From positions 1-42,759 of the IMG/VR virus record IMGVR_UViG_3300025872_000103: DNA of 42,759 nucleotides; one strand, written 5' to 3'. Position numbers and translations under genes: made by a program. This DNA is from a virus. The number at the start of each line of letters is the position of its first letter. Positions within the stretch are counted from its first letter, which is position 1. Positions 8,500 to 16,975 of this stretch are shown in pieces. The notes beneath the pieces were generated by a model. The model was given only the letters and a program-made list of their open reading frames with translations, was not told the origin of the DNA and did not search any database.

Positions 8500-9096
8500 A
8501 TGTCCGCACAAGGATGGAATGAATGTCTGGTCAATCTCACCGCCGCTGGGCAGTTGTACAACACCTATACCACGGCGAAGTCCATGTTTACGTCTGCTAC
8601 CGCGCTGGCGGGGGCTTCGTCTGGACTGATTACACTGCCGCCGAACTTCTTTGACCGTCCAGGGAAAGGCCTGCATATTCAAGGGGTGGCGGGAGTCAGT
8701 AACCGCGTGACCGGCCCCGACACCTTCACCATGCAAATCATGGTGGGTGCCGTGATTGCCTTTACCACTGGGGCAATCAACCTGACCACCACGGCGCATA
8801 CGACCATTCCCATGTGGTTTGACATTATGTTGACGGCTCGCACGGTGGGCAACGGCACGCTGGCGACCCTGATGGGGCAAGCCTCACTGCACGGTCAGAT
8901 GGTCGCACAGTTATCAGGATCAGCCGACAATGCCGCAGGCACGGGACGATGTATGGCCCCGAACACCGCGCCAGCAGTCGGCACAGGGTTTGACTCTACA
9001 GTGTCGAATACGCTGGATCTCTTTGTGGCGCAGTCGGTGAGCAACGCCGGGAACGGCTTTCAGATTCAACAGTACCGCGTATTTGCCATTAACTAA
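8500..9096 (+). CDS. Virion structural protein, beta-rich (198 aa)
   Basis: The start follows GTAGGAGGAATCT, a strong Shine-Dalgarno. The product is composed of Thr/Gly/Ala-rich beta strands and ends in NTLDLFVAQSVSN followed by FQIQQYRVFAIN, a C-terminus frequent in minor capsid, decoration and fibre proteins of environmental phages. No Cys pattern or catalytic motif is seen. It lies between two carbohydrate-binding or fibre-type genes. Function as a structural protein is inferred from composition and position. Confidence 0.55.
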   Translation: MSAQGWNECLVNLTAAGQLYNTYTTAKSMFTSATALAGASSGLITLPPNFFDRPGKGLHIQGVAGVSNRVTGPDTFTMQIMVGAVIAFTTGAINLTTTAHTTIPMWFDIMLTARTVGNGTLATLMGQASLHGQMVAQLSGSADNAAGTGRCMAPNTAPAVGTGFDSTVSNTLDLFVAQSVSNAGNGFQIQQYRVFAIN

Positions 9097-9104
9097 GGGG
9101 CGCT

Positions 9105-10241
9105 GTGGCTGAACTGAAGCAAAACACCGCCCGTGTCCGCATGTTTAAGATGATCGACTCAGCAGATCATTTTAGCAAAAAGACCGGCCTCACTTGCACC
9201 GTTAACCTGAGCAAGAACGGCGGGGCATTCGGTGCAGCTGGTGGGGCGGTGGCTGAAGTGGCGAACGGCTGGTATAGCGTCTCACTCACCACGACTGACA
9301 CCAATACGCTCGGCGATCTCGCCTACTACATCACGGCGACAGGAGCCGACGATACCGACTTTTGCGATTCAGTCACCGCGCAAATCCTTGGCGATACGCT
9401 GACGGCGAATACCACGCAGTTAGCAGGGCAGACGGTGACGGCAGCAGCAGGGGTGACGTTCCCCTCCTCGGTAGCCTCTCCAACGAACATCACGGCAGCG
9501 ACAGGTATTGTGCTGTCAGGCGTGACGCATACGGGCGCGGTCATTCCAACGGTGACGACGGTCACGAACCAGCTTACCGCCGCGCAGATTGCCACGGGCG
9601 TATGGCAGGACGCGACAGCAGGCGACTTCACGACGGCGAGTAGCATTGGGAAGAGTCTCTATACTAGCGGTGCCGTACCTGGCGCGGCAAACGGGCTGTT
9701 TATTGCCGGATCGAACGCGGCCACTACGGTCAACTTCACCGGCAACCTCAGCGGGTCCGTAGGGAGTGTCACTGGTGCGGTCGGGTCCGTGACGGGTGCG
9801 GTGGGCAGTGTGACCGGAAATGTCGGGGGCAATGTCACCGGATCGGTGGGGTCTGTGGTCGGCGCGGTTGGATCGGTCACGGGGGCAGTCGGGAGCGTGA
9901 CAGGGAATGTCGGTGGAAACGTGGTGGGATCAGTAGCCAGCGTGACCTCAGCCGTGGCGATTACGTCCAACATCAAGCAGAACCAAGCCCTCGCCGCGTT
10001 TGAATTTCTCATGACGGACAGCACGAACCATGCGCCATCCACCGGATTGGTAGTCAGTGTCACGCGCTCGATAGATGGTGGGGTGTTTGCGGCAGGCACA
10101 CTCAGCGCCGTAACAGAAGTGGGCAGCGGACTCTATAAGGTGGACTTTGGCGCAGGCGATCTCAACGGGAAAGTGATTGTACTGAAGGCGACGGCAGCGG
10201 CATCCGATACCACGATTGAACGCATTATCACACAGGTCTAA
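9105..10241 (+). CDS. Fibre-like protein with GSVTG repeats
   Basis: The 378-residue product starts at a GTG with GGGG just upstream. Residues 1-100 form a beta-rich domain (VRMFKMIDSADHFSKKTGL). Residues about 215-285 consist of short repeats of the type GSVTGAVGSVTGNVGGNV. Residues 290-378 form a second copy of the N-terminal fold: FLMTDSTNHAPSTGL ... LYKVDFGAGDLNGKVIVLKATA, similar in plan to residues 10-90 (MIDSADHF ... GWYSVSLTTTDTNTLGDLAYYITA). So the protein is two related beta domains joined by a repeat stalk, as in elongated virion fibres. Confidence 0.65.
   Translation: MAELKQNTARVRMFKMIDSADHFSKKTGLTCTVNLSKNGGAFGAAGGAVAEVANGWYSVSLTTTDTNTLGDLAYYITATGADDTDFCDSVTAQILGDTLTANTTQLAGQTVTAAAGVTFPSSVASPTNITAATGIVLSGVTHTGAVIPTVTTVTNQLTAAQIATGVWQDATAGDFTTASSIGKSLYTSGAVPGAANGLFIAGSNAATTVNFTGNLSGSVGSVTGAVGSVTGAVGSVTGNVGGNVTGSVGSVVGAVGSVTGAVGSVTGNVGGNVVGSVASVTSAVAITSNIKQNQALAAFEFLMTDSTNHAPSTGLVVSVTRSIDGGVFAAGTLSAVTEVGSGLYKVDFGAGDLNGKVIVLKATAAASDTTIERIITQV
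9751..9950 (+). repeat. In-frame GSVTGAV/GNVGGNV repeat
   Basis: About 200 bases encode a chain of 6-8 residue units, GSVTGAV with variant GNVGGNV, in two larger blocks of about 34 residues each. The repeat is degenerate at the DNA level, so it appears to be kept by selection on protein shape instead of recent slippage. It forms the stalk between the two beta domains of the fibre-like protein. Confidence 0.7.
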
Positions 10242-10427
10242 ATGGTCACGACACTTTCGACACAAGCTGCACGCCGCTACCCGCAAATGAGCGCGATTGG
10301 ATGGGGCCAACTCCATGCCAGTTCATTCGGCACAGCGGCCTCTCCTGGGTTGCAACTGTATAGGCGCATCATTCGTGGCGATCAGCCTGACGGAGCAGAT
10401 GACTATATGCTGAGTTATCAGGGGTAA
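10242..10427 (+). CDS. Small virion-module protein (61 aa)
   Basis: The ATG follows the preceding stop directly and the next gene begins two bases after the stop. The product is soluble, with an N-terminal Thr/Ala/Arg-rich region and a C-terminal acidic DGADDYMLSYQG. The arrangement suggests translation coupled to the fibre gene. No family recognised. Confidence 0.5.
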   Translation: MVTTLSTQAARRYPQMSAIGWGQLHASSFGTAASPGLQLYRRIIRGDQPDGADDYMLSYQG

Positions 10428-10429
10428 AC

Positions 10430-10714
10430 ATGGCAGACGATTTGACCGGCAATCCATGGGTCATTGATACGACAGGCACCAAGGCGAGCGCAGAGTTACG
10501 CATTGCCCGTATCTCTTGGAAGAATGCGACGACCTTGAATCATACGGTCTTAGTGGTGGACGGGTTTGGAAAGACCATCTTTGAGGATTTTGCGTCAGGC
10601 GCGACCTATAACACCTCTGAACCGATTGGCCGCGTGTATGCCGGTCTGAGCGTGTCTACCTTGAGCAGCGGCAAATTATACATCTATCTGGATCAGAAAC
10701 CACGAACGAACTAG
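10430..10714 (+). CDS. Small beta-rich structural protein (94 aa)
   Basis: The product has an alternating hydrophobic pattern with ELRIARISWKNA, HTVLVVDGFGKTIFED and GKLYIYLDQK segments, a compact beta-sandwich type seen in small proteins between fibres and adaptor genes of podoviruses. The start has GGGGTAAAC upstream. Specific function unknown; a decoration or tail-tube fitting role is inferred. Confidence 0.5.
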   Translation: MADDLTGNPWVIDTTGTKASAELRIARISWKNATTLNHTVLVVDGFGKTIFEDFASGATYNTSEPIGRVYAGLSVSTLSSGKLYIYLDQKPRTN

Positions 10715-10722
10715 GAGGCGAT

Positions 10723-11142
10723 ATGGCCGTGCAGGAATCTCCGCAAGTCATGGAACTGAATAACTTGAACGCCGCCATTGGGCGGTTGACGGCTGAAAAG
10801 AAGTCGCTTGAAAGCATCATCAAGGATCTGCATGAGCAGACGCGCCTTGCCTCCGTGGACATGAAACAGAAGATCAGCGAGTACGAACGTCAGCATGAGC
10901 AGCGCGTGACGGAACTCCATGCACAGATTGCCCCGTTGGAACACCTGAAGTCTCAGGTGGCGCATTATGAACAGCAAGTGATTAGAGAGAAGCAGCGCAT
11001 CCACGACGAATCAGCCAAGCTCAAGCATGAACGCATTCAGGAAATGGCGCGGCTGGATCAGTTGGTTGCTACCGCTGCACAGCGGCTAGAGAAAATTAAT
11101 CAGGTGATTCACGACTGCAAACAATCCGTTGAGGAATTGTAA
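10723..11142 (+). CDS. Coiled-coil protein (139 aa)
   Basis: Nearly the whole product is a long coiled coil: heptads of Leu/Ile with Glu, Lys, Gln and Arg run from residue 10 to 135, with no membrane segment or Cys until the C-terminal HDCKQ. The start follows TAGGAGGCGAT and its stop overlaps the adaptor start by one base. Such proteins between fibre and adaptor genes may be assembly chaperones or internal core proteins. The role is not known. Confidence 0.55.
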   Translation: MAVQESPQVMELNNLNAAIGRLTAEKKSLESIIKDLHEQTRLASVDMKQKISEYERQHEQRVTELHAQIAPLEHLKSQVAHYEQQVIREKQRIHDESAKLKHERIQEMARLDQLVATAAQRLEKINQVIHDCKQSVEEL

Positions 11143-12014
11143 TGACCGTCGGCACGACCTATGACTTTACGCTGACACGGGATCAGCTCATTGAGATGGC
11201 GCACAAGCTAATCGGTGTGCTGGCCCCTGGGCAGACGTTGGACGGGGCGCAATCGCAGGACGCGATCAAGCTCCTGAATCTGATTGTGCGGGAAGTCGAT
11301 GAAACGGGCGACCTGAAGTGGACCAGGGCCGCCGCCTCTTCTCTCACGTTGGTAGCCAATACCTTCGTCTATACCACTTCCAACGGCCTCCCCACAGATA
11401 TAGCGAAGATCGACACGGCGACCTACCGCGATGGGCAAGCCATGGATTACCCCATGGCGATTGTCACGGCGATGGAATACGAGGGCATCCAGAACAAGAC
11501 GGATAGCGGCGATCCGAAGAAGGTCTACCTCACCGACCATCGGGATAGCGCCAGCCGGACGCTCTATGTGGCCCCGATGCTCGCCACGGTCAATACACAA
11601 TCGGTAGTGACCGGCACCGATACCGTTGCCTACAAGTGCATCCGCTCGCATACCGCTGATACCACCAACAAGCCGATCACCGGCGCAAATTATTTGCTGT
11701 ACTGGACGGCAGGGGGAGCAGGCCCATCCACATGGACCAGCGGCACCAGTTATACCGCTCCGCAGCAGATTCGCTTGCTGTATCAACGCCCCTTGTTCGA
11801 CTTCGATACCGCATCCGATACGCCGGACTTTCCGCAACAATGGCCGCGTATGCTGGTGTACAAGCTCGCCTTTGACTTGGCCGATCTCTACGGCATTGCG
11901 CTGCCTGAACGGGAATATCTCATTCAGAAGGCCAAGGGAGCCTATACCGATATCTTCGATAAGAGCATGAAGCCCACGACCTCCAACTATCATGGAAAGG
12001 CGTCCTACTTATAA
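11142..12014 (+). CDS. Head-tail adaptor, P22 gp4-like
   Basis: The adaptor ring binds the portal and closes the DNA-filled head. The N-terminal half has the helical adaptor pattern: TRDQLIEMAHKLIGV, then QSQDAIKLLNLIVREVDETGDLKW (about residues 12-60), found in P22 tail accessory factor gp4-type proteins. The C-terminal half has LLYQRPLFDFDTASDTPDFPQQW followed by the helix MLVYKLAFDLADLYG, also typical for the family. The middle (about 140-195) is an inserted beta-rich portion. The next gene overlaps by one base and is the gp10-like hub, the same order as in P22. Confidence 0.75.
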   Translation: MTVGTTYDFTLTRDQLIEMAHKLIGVLAPGQTLDGAQSQDAIKLLNLIVREVDETGDLKWTRAAASSLTLVANTFVYTTSNGLPTDIAKIDTATYRDGQAMDYPMAIVTAMEYEGIQNKTDSGDPKKVYLTDHRDSASRTLYVAPMLATVNTQSVVTGTDTVAYKCIRSHTADTTNKPITGANYLLYWTAGGAGPSTWTSGTSYTAPQQIRLLYQRPLFDFDTASDTPDFPQQWPRMLVYKLAFDLADLYGIALPEREYLIQKAKGAYTDIFDKSMKPTTSNYHGKASYL

Positions 12015-13429
12015 TGGCGTGGCAACCGACACCGCTCTTTGGACAGCCATACGAGTCCGTTGAGGAAATCGAACTCGACCAAACGGCTTCCACGGTCATT
12101 GATGGCTATGTGAACGAGTTTGACCATGTGCCGATGCGCCCTGGCCTCATCTCCTTTAAGGACACAGGGACGAACCTCCCGATTGACGGCCTCTACTGGT
12201 GGGATGAACAGCACTGCGCGTTGGCCGTGTCCAATCGCCGCGTGTGGAAGATCACCGATAGCGCCGGCACCATGACAGAGATTACTGGTTCGTCCGCCTT
12301 GCTCCCCAGTTCGCCTGTCACCTTTGCAACGGACGGCACCAAGTGCGCGATGGCGAACGGGGCCAATATCGTCCATACAGACCTCTCGACCTTGACCACA
12401 ATGGCCGATGTGGATGCGCCGACGGCAGTGACGCATGTGGCCTATCTGGATGGGTACTTGCTCGCCAATAGTACAGGAACCGCTCGATTTAACTTTAGCT
12501 CACCCACCGATATGACGGCGTGGAACGCCTTAGACTTTGCCTCAGCCGATGGCGAACCTGACCGTGTGGTAGCGATGAAAACCGGATTCAGGGAAGTCAT
12601 TCTGCTTGGCCGAACGTCGGTGGAGTTCTGGATTAACGACGGCGTAACGCCGTTTACACGCCTCGACGGATCGGTGCAATCGTTTGGCTGCTCAGCTCCC
12701 TACAGCTTGGCGAAAGTCGGCAATACCTGGATGTGGCTGGACCATGAACGCCGGTTAGTGACCATGCAAGGCCGCGCTGTGCAAGCCGTCTCGACTCCCT
12801 ATGATCGGGTCATTCAGCACTATGCCTCTGTTGATGATGCGATTGGCTACGTGGTGAGCATCGAAGGCTATCCGCTCTATGTGCTGAACTTCCCCACGGC
12901 TGGTCAGTCATTGGTCTACAACTACAAAACTGAGAAGTGGAGTAAGTGGGGATACTGGAATACCGTCTCAGGCAGCTACGGAAGGTTCAGGGGGAACGCC
13001 TACTGCTACGCCCGTGACTGGAACATGCACCTCGTCGGCGATTGGGCCAACGGTTTGATCTACAAATTTGACAGGACCGCCTTTACTGATAACGGGAACC
13101 CCATTCGCACGCTGGTCCGCACGGGCCATATCAACTACGGCATGGATGTCACCAAGCGCAGTAATCAGCTTCGCGTGAAGATGAAGCGCGGGGCAGGCAA
13201 CGGAACGGTGAGTGATCCACAAGTGACCATGCGGAGGCGGGTGAACAATGCCGCGCAATGGGAAACGGAACGCTGGGCCTCGCTAGGGCAAGTCGGACAG
13301 CATGAGCAATTAGTCAACTGGCGTAGGAACGGCATCTACAAAACTGTGCAGTATGAATTTGTTCACAGTGATGATTCCGATTTCATCCTCATCTCCGCGC
13401 AAGAGGATGTGGAGGCGTTAGGACGATAA
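12014..13429 (+). CDS. Tail hub / packaged DNA stabilisation protein, P22 gp10-like
   Basis: The 471-residue product is a beta-propeller-like protein: repeated units with Trp-rich turns (YWWDEQHCALAVSNRRVWKI, GNTWMWLDHERRL, WSKWGYWNTVSG) and the N-terminal LIDGYVNEFDHVPMRPGL-type opening seen in gp10 family hubs. This protein seals the neck and holds the tailspike or fibre. The start ATG overlaps the adaptor stop (TAATGG), and the stop overlaps the next start. Catalytic motifs are absent. The assignment follows fold pattern and order. Confidence 0.7.
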   Translation: MAWQPTPLFGQPYESVEEIELDQTASTVIDGYVNEFDHVPMRPGLISFKDTGTNLPIDGLYWWDEQHCALAVSNRRVWKITDSAGTMTEITGSSALLPSSPVTFATDGTKCAMANGANIVHTDLSTLTTMADVDAPTAVTHVAYLDGYLLANSTGTARFNFSSPTDMTAWNALDFASADGEPDRVVAMKTGFREVILLGRTSVEFWINDGVTPFTRLDGSVQSFGCSAPYSLAKVGNTWMWLDHERRLVTMQGRAVQAVSTPYDRVIQHYASVDDAIGYVVSIEGYPLYVLNFPTAGQSLVYNYKTEKWSKWGYWNTVSGSYGRFRGNAYCYARDWNMHLVGDWANGLIYKFDRTAFTDNGNPIRTLVRTGHINYGMDVTKRSNQLRVKMKRGAGNGTVSDPQVTMRRRVNNAAQWETERWASLGQVGQHEQLVNWRRNGIYKTVQYEFVHSDDSDFILISAQEDVEALGR

Positions 13430-13779
13430 TGGCGAAACCGTTGCGAAGTTCCCCTAGCGTGAAGGAACGGGATGACCCCCGCGCCAATGAGTACTTTAAC
13501 AATTCCACGGCGAACTTCCTGGGCATGGTGGGGACGGTGACGGTTGATGTGGGGAACATTCTAGCCGGCGCAATCGGAACGTTTACGGTGACGGTGACAG
13601 AAGCCCGCCCTGACCAGCAACAGACAGTGCAAGTGGCGGTGCCGTCCACGTTCAATACCGGGTTAGTCCCGTGGGGATATGTGAGCGCCAAAGGGGTTGT
13701 GACGGTAGTGCTCTACAACCGAACGGGCGTGGCGATTGATCCGCCGAGTGCCGTGTACGGAGTTAGGGTGATGCCATGA
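13429..13779 (+). CDS. Small virion structural protein (116 aa)
   Basis: The product has an N-terminal charged segment (SVKERDDPRANEYFN) and a beta-rich rest with FTVTVTEARPDQQQTVQVAVP and GVVTVVLYNRTGVAIDPPSAVYGV. The pattern resembles a small beta-sandwich phage protein. It overlaps the hub stop by one base and the cupin start by four. Probable tail or neck accessory; family not recognised. Confidence 0.5.
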   Translation: MAKPLRSSPSVKERDDPRANEYFNNSTANFLGMVGTVTVDVGNILAGAIGTFTVTVTEARPDQQQTVQVAVPSTFNTGLVPWGYVSAKGVVTVVLYNRTGVAIDPPSAVYGVRVMP

Positions 13780-14255
13780 ATGATGTGATTACCAAAGACG
13801 AAACCATGCGCGAGTCCATTTGCGCGATTGAAGCGGCCTTGCTCAAGGGGATTGCCGAGAAGCAGTTGCAGGAAGTGGACTGCCCCCTGCATCACCAATT
13901 CGCGCCAGGGGCCTATGCACGCACGATCTTTATCCCGGCGCATACACTGGTAGTCGGGAAGATCCACAAGCACGCGCACCTGAATATGCTGGTGGCTGGG
14001 CGGGTGTCCTTAGCGACAGAGGAAGGGCCGCAACAGTTGGAAGCGTTAAAGATTATGACCTCGAAAGCGGGGACGAAACGAGTGGTCTATACCCATACCG
14101 ATACGGTCTGGACGACGATCCATTTGACCAACGAAACCGATCTGCAAAAGATCGAGGACGAAATCATCGTTCCGTCTTACGCTTCTTTTGATGCGCTGTG
14201 TGATACAGATGTGAGACAATTGCTGCCAGTCATGCAGCAGGAGGGAACGCTATGA
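13776..14255 (+). CDS. Cupin-like protein
   Basis: The 159-residue product has a short N-terminal helix and then a cupin-like beta barrel. Motif 1 is visible at about residues 65-80: GKIHKHAHLNMLVAGRVSL, giving His residues at HKHAH in the metal-binding position, with a second His-bearing strand HTDTVWTTIHLTNE. This agrees with the His-rich metal-binding core of the cupin fold. It lies between tail-hub and ejection genes, with ATGA overlaps on both sides (TGA at 13777 and ATG at 14252). Its partner in the particle is unknown; small cupins occur at this position in other podoviruses and may bind a sugar or metal. Confidence 0.6.
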   Translation: MNDVITKDETMRESICAIEAALLKGIAEKQLQEVDCPLHHQFAPGAYARTIFIPAHTLVVGKIHKHAHLNMLVAGRVSLATEEGPQQLEALKIMTSKAGTKRVVYTHTDTVWTTIHLTNETDLQKIEDEIIVPSYASFDALCDTDVRQLLPVMQQEGTL

Positions 14256-15004
14256 CCTGGGTAGCCGTAGGAGCCGCAGGAGTTGGCGCGGTGGGCGCGA
14301 TTGGTGGGGGTCTGCTTGGCGCAAGTGGAGCCTCAAAAGCTGCCGCCTCTGCCAAAGACGCCGCCTATATCAATCGCCAAACGCTCTATGAGTTAGACAA
14401 TCGGGCACGGCAAGACCTGGACCCGTTCGCCGCCGTGGGTCGGTCCACGGCTCCCATTCTGCAAGACCTGATGACGGGCAAGGCGAACATCTCTGACCAA
14501 CTCTCCCGCGATCCCACGTTTCAATGGCAGTCAGAAGAATTGCAGCGGTTCAACGAACGGCAGTTAGCGCGGCAAGGGTTGACGAACTCAGGGGCCGGAC
14601 TGGAATTGAACCGGCGCGGGTATTCGCAACTGTTAGGCGACAACGCCCAACGCTACTTTAACAACCTCTACAACACCGTCTCGCTCGGTGAGAACGCCGC
14701 CGCACGACAGGCGAGTAATTCCCTGCAAACGGGGCAAAACCTCGCACAATCGAACACCCTAGCAGGCCAACAGATTGGCAACGCGCAAATGCAGCAAGGC
14801 GTGGCCTACGGAAACATCGCCACAGGCATCTCCAATTCGGTGCAGTCCGGCATCGGCCTGTATCAGAACCAACTGAACGCGCAAACCTATCAACAAATGT
14901 TCCAGAACATGATGCAACGGAACGTCCCGCAGACCACGCAATTCAGCAGCGGCGGGAGTCCGTTCTTAGTCAATACGCCTGGTTCTTTAAGCACGACATC
15001 ATAA
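14252..15004 (+). CDS. Ejection/DNA transfer protein, P22 gp7-like
   Basis: The N-terminus (about residues 5-35) is a Gly/Ala-rich membrane-active helix, GAAGVGAVGAIGGGLLGASGAS, as in the gp7-like ejection proteins. After it come helices rich in Ala, Gln and Asn, with a SDQLSRDPTFQWQSEELQRFNERQLARQG segment (about 90-115), and a Gln/Asn-rich tail. It starts a run of three genes ordered as in the ejection proteins that form the trans-envelope DNA channel in podoviruses. Confidence 0.7.
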   Translation: MTWVAVGAAGVGAVGAIGGGLLGASGASKAAASAKDAAYINRQTLYELDNRARQDLDPFAAVGRSTAPILQDLMTGKANISDQLSRDPTFQWQSEELQRFNERQLARQGLTNSGAGLELNRRGYSQLLGDNAQRYFNNLYNTVSLGENAAARQASNSLQTGQNLAQSNTLAGQQIGNAQMQQGVAYGNIATGISNSVQSGIGLYQNQLNAQTYQQMFQNMMQRNVPQTTQFSSGGSPFLVNTPGSLSTTS

Positions 15005-15013
15005 CGAGGACCT

Positions 15014-16975
15014 ATGCCGATTGAACCGACGCAGCCAATCCAACTCTCCGATGTGTGGAACCCCATGCAGGCGGTCGCACCCATGGCGCAACTGGCAGGC
15101 ATGGCACAGCATCAAGAATCCTTGGATCAGCATAAACGCGCCATTGACATTGACCAGATGCGGACCGAACAGCAAGGCAAGCACTTCGCCAACGAGGAGC
15201 GGATTAAAGTGCTGACGGAACAAGTGCAGCACGGCGATCTGTTCCAATCGTGGAACGCCAACAACGAACTAGCGAAGATGCAGGGCTTGCCGTCCATGGG
15301 GCCTGACGAATGGATTACAGCCAAGAGCGTAGTGCAAGAGGCGGTACGGCAAAAGAACGAAGGCGACACAGACGGACTACAAGCCAGCATGCAAAAGCTC
15401 ACGCAGGTCGCTCCCAATTATGCCAAGAAGCTCTCAGACACGTTTCAGCAGCAATCACAGGCTAGGGCAGGGGCCTTTGCCGCACGGGAAAGCGGTCTCA
15501 TCAATCAGGCGACTTCTCCACAGGATGCCGCCGCTGTCAGTGAAGCGGTAGGAGGTAGCAAGGAACTCCTCAATACCACCATCAAGCATGCGTTAGACAA
15601 TCCGTTGACACAGGCGAAGATCGACACGCTGAATCAAAAGATTTTTGAGAACTCAGCAAAGATATCCTTGATGGAGCGGGAAACGCAGTCCGATCCCATG
15701 TTGCGGGGGCCCTTGGATCAAATCAACCGCAACGTGATGGCACGTATGCAGGAGAAGTCGGGACTCTCCACACTGCCAGGTGATGAGCAGACCAGCTATC
15801 CGAGCATCGACAAAGCCTATGCCCAACAGATTACCCCGGACGAACGCGCCAAAATGGGCACGCTGGTTGCTCCACTCACGCAAAAGATCGACGGCTACTC
15901 CACGGAGATTGAAGCCCTCAAGCAGAAAATGGCGGTCGCCTCTCCGATGGATCAGCAAGGGCTGGCCTCGCAACTTGGCGGGTTAGAGCTCTTACGTGAA
16001 CGGGAAGAGGCACGCAAGGCGTATGTGGAGAACCCCATCAAGCGCACCTATGACGCGTGGCAGGAGAAGGAAAAGGCGGTGGACCGCACGCGAACCGATC
16101 TGACCCGCTCTAACGAAACGCTGCAACAGCAGAAGTTCAGCTACACGCAATCGAAGGACGCACAAAAGACGGCAGGCGAACAGGCGACCAATGACGCCAT
16201 GGCGAAGTTCATGGCCTTGCCGAAAACGCAGCAAACGCCCGCGATGGCGGCACGATTGGCTAGAGAAGCGGGGCCAGGGGTGTCGCCGCGCACCGTCTAT
16301 GAATCCATCAAGGAACTGAACCCATCCCTGGTGACGATCAACAACAAGCAGGAAACGGCAGAGTCGCAGAAGGTGGGCGAAGGATTCGGCACCGAGTACG
16401 CCGATCTGCAAAAGTCGGCCATTACCGCCACAAATCAGTTAGCCAAACTGGACCGGATGCAACAACTCCTCCAAGGCGTACAGACCGGCAAGCTGGCCCC
16501 CGCCATGACGCAGATACAGGCACTAGGGGATTCCCTAGGCTTCAAGGTGGACCCATCGCTACCAGCCAAGCAAGCTTTAGAAGCGTTGTCCAATGAAATC
16601 GCGCTGACACTGAGAAACCCAGCCGGCGGTGCGGGTATGCCTGGGGCCTTGTCCGATAAGGACCGTGAATTCTTGCAATCCATGACGCCGGGACTCGGCA
16701 AGACCACCGAAGGCAACACGCTCATTATCAATACCGCGAAGGCGTTGAATCAGCGCAGCCAGGTAGTCGCAAAGATGGCGCGGGACTATCGCAAGAAGCA
16801 CGGGCATTTCGATGAAGGCTTTTACGACGAATTGCAGACCTATAGTGACGCACACCCATTGTTTGCAGGTCAGGCGATGCCGAAAGAAGCGGCACCAGCC
16901 TCCCCAGTGTCACCCTATTCTGACCCTGATAAGGAACGCCGCTATCAGGAATGGAAGAGGTCACAAGGCAAATGA
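15014..16975 (+). CDS. Internal virion / ejection protein (653 aa)
   Basis: The product is long, alpha-helical and Gln/Ala/Lys-rich with few hydrophobic patches and extended coiled-coil stretches (about residues 250-400: repeats such as MERETQSDPMLRGPLDQ and QKIDGYSTEIEALKQKM). The middle contains a lysozyme-free run and a FKVDPSLPAKQALEALSNEI segment. This is the second of three ejection-type genes; P22 has gp7, gp20 and gp16 at the same place. Start after GAGGACCT. The role in forming the channel for DNA entry is inferred from position and composition. Confidence 0.55.
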   Translation: MPIEPTQPIQLSDVWNPMQAVAPMAQLAGMAQHQESLDQHKRAIDIDQMRTEQQGKHFANEERIKVLTEQVQHGDLFQSWNANNELAKMQGLPSMGPDEWITAKSVVQEAVRQKNEGDTDGLQASMQKLTQVAPNYAKKLSDTFQQQSQARAGAFAARESGLINQATSPQDAAAVSEAVGGSKELLNTTIKHALDNPLTQAKIDTLNQKIFENSAKISLMERETQSDPMLRGPLDQINRNVMARMQEKSGLSTLPGDEQTSYPSIDKAYAQQITPDERAKMGTLVAPLTQKIDGYSTEIEALKQKMAVASPMDQQGLASQLGGLELLREREEARKAYVENPIKRTYDAWQEKEKAVDRTRTDLTRSNETLQQQKFSYTQSKDAQKTAGEQATNDAMAKFMALPKTQQTPAMAARLAREAGPGVSPRTVYESIKELNPSLVTINNKQETAESQKVGEGFGTEYADLQKSAITATNQLAKLDRMQQLLQGVQTGKLAPAMTQIQALGDSLGFKVDPSLPAKQALEALSNEIALTLRNPAGGAGMPGALSDKDREFLQSMTPGLGKTTEGNTLIINTAKALNQRSQVVAKMARDYRKKHGHFDEGFYDELQTYSDAHPLFAGQAMPKEAAPASPVSPYSDPDKERRYQEWKRSQGK

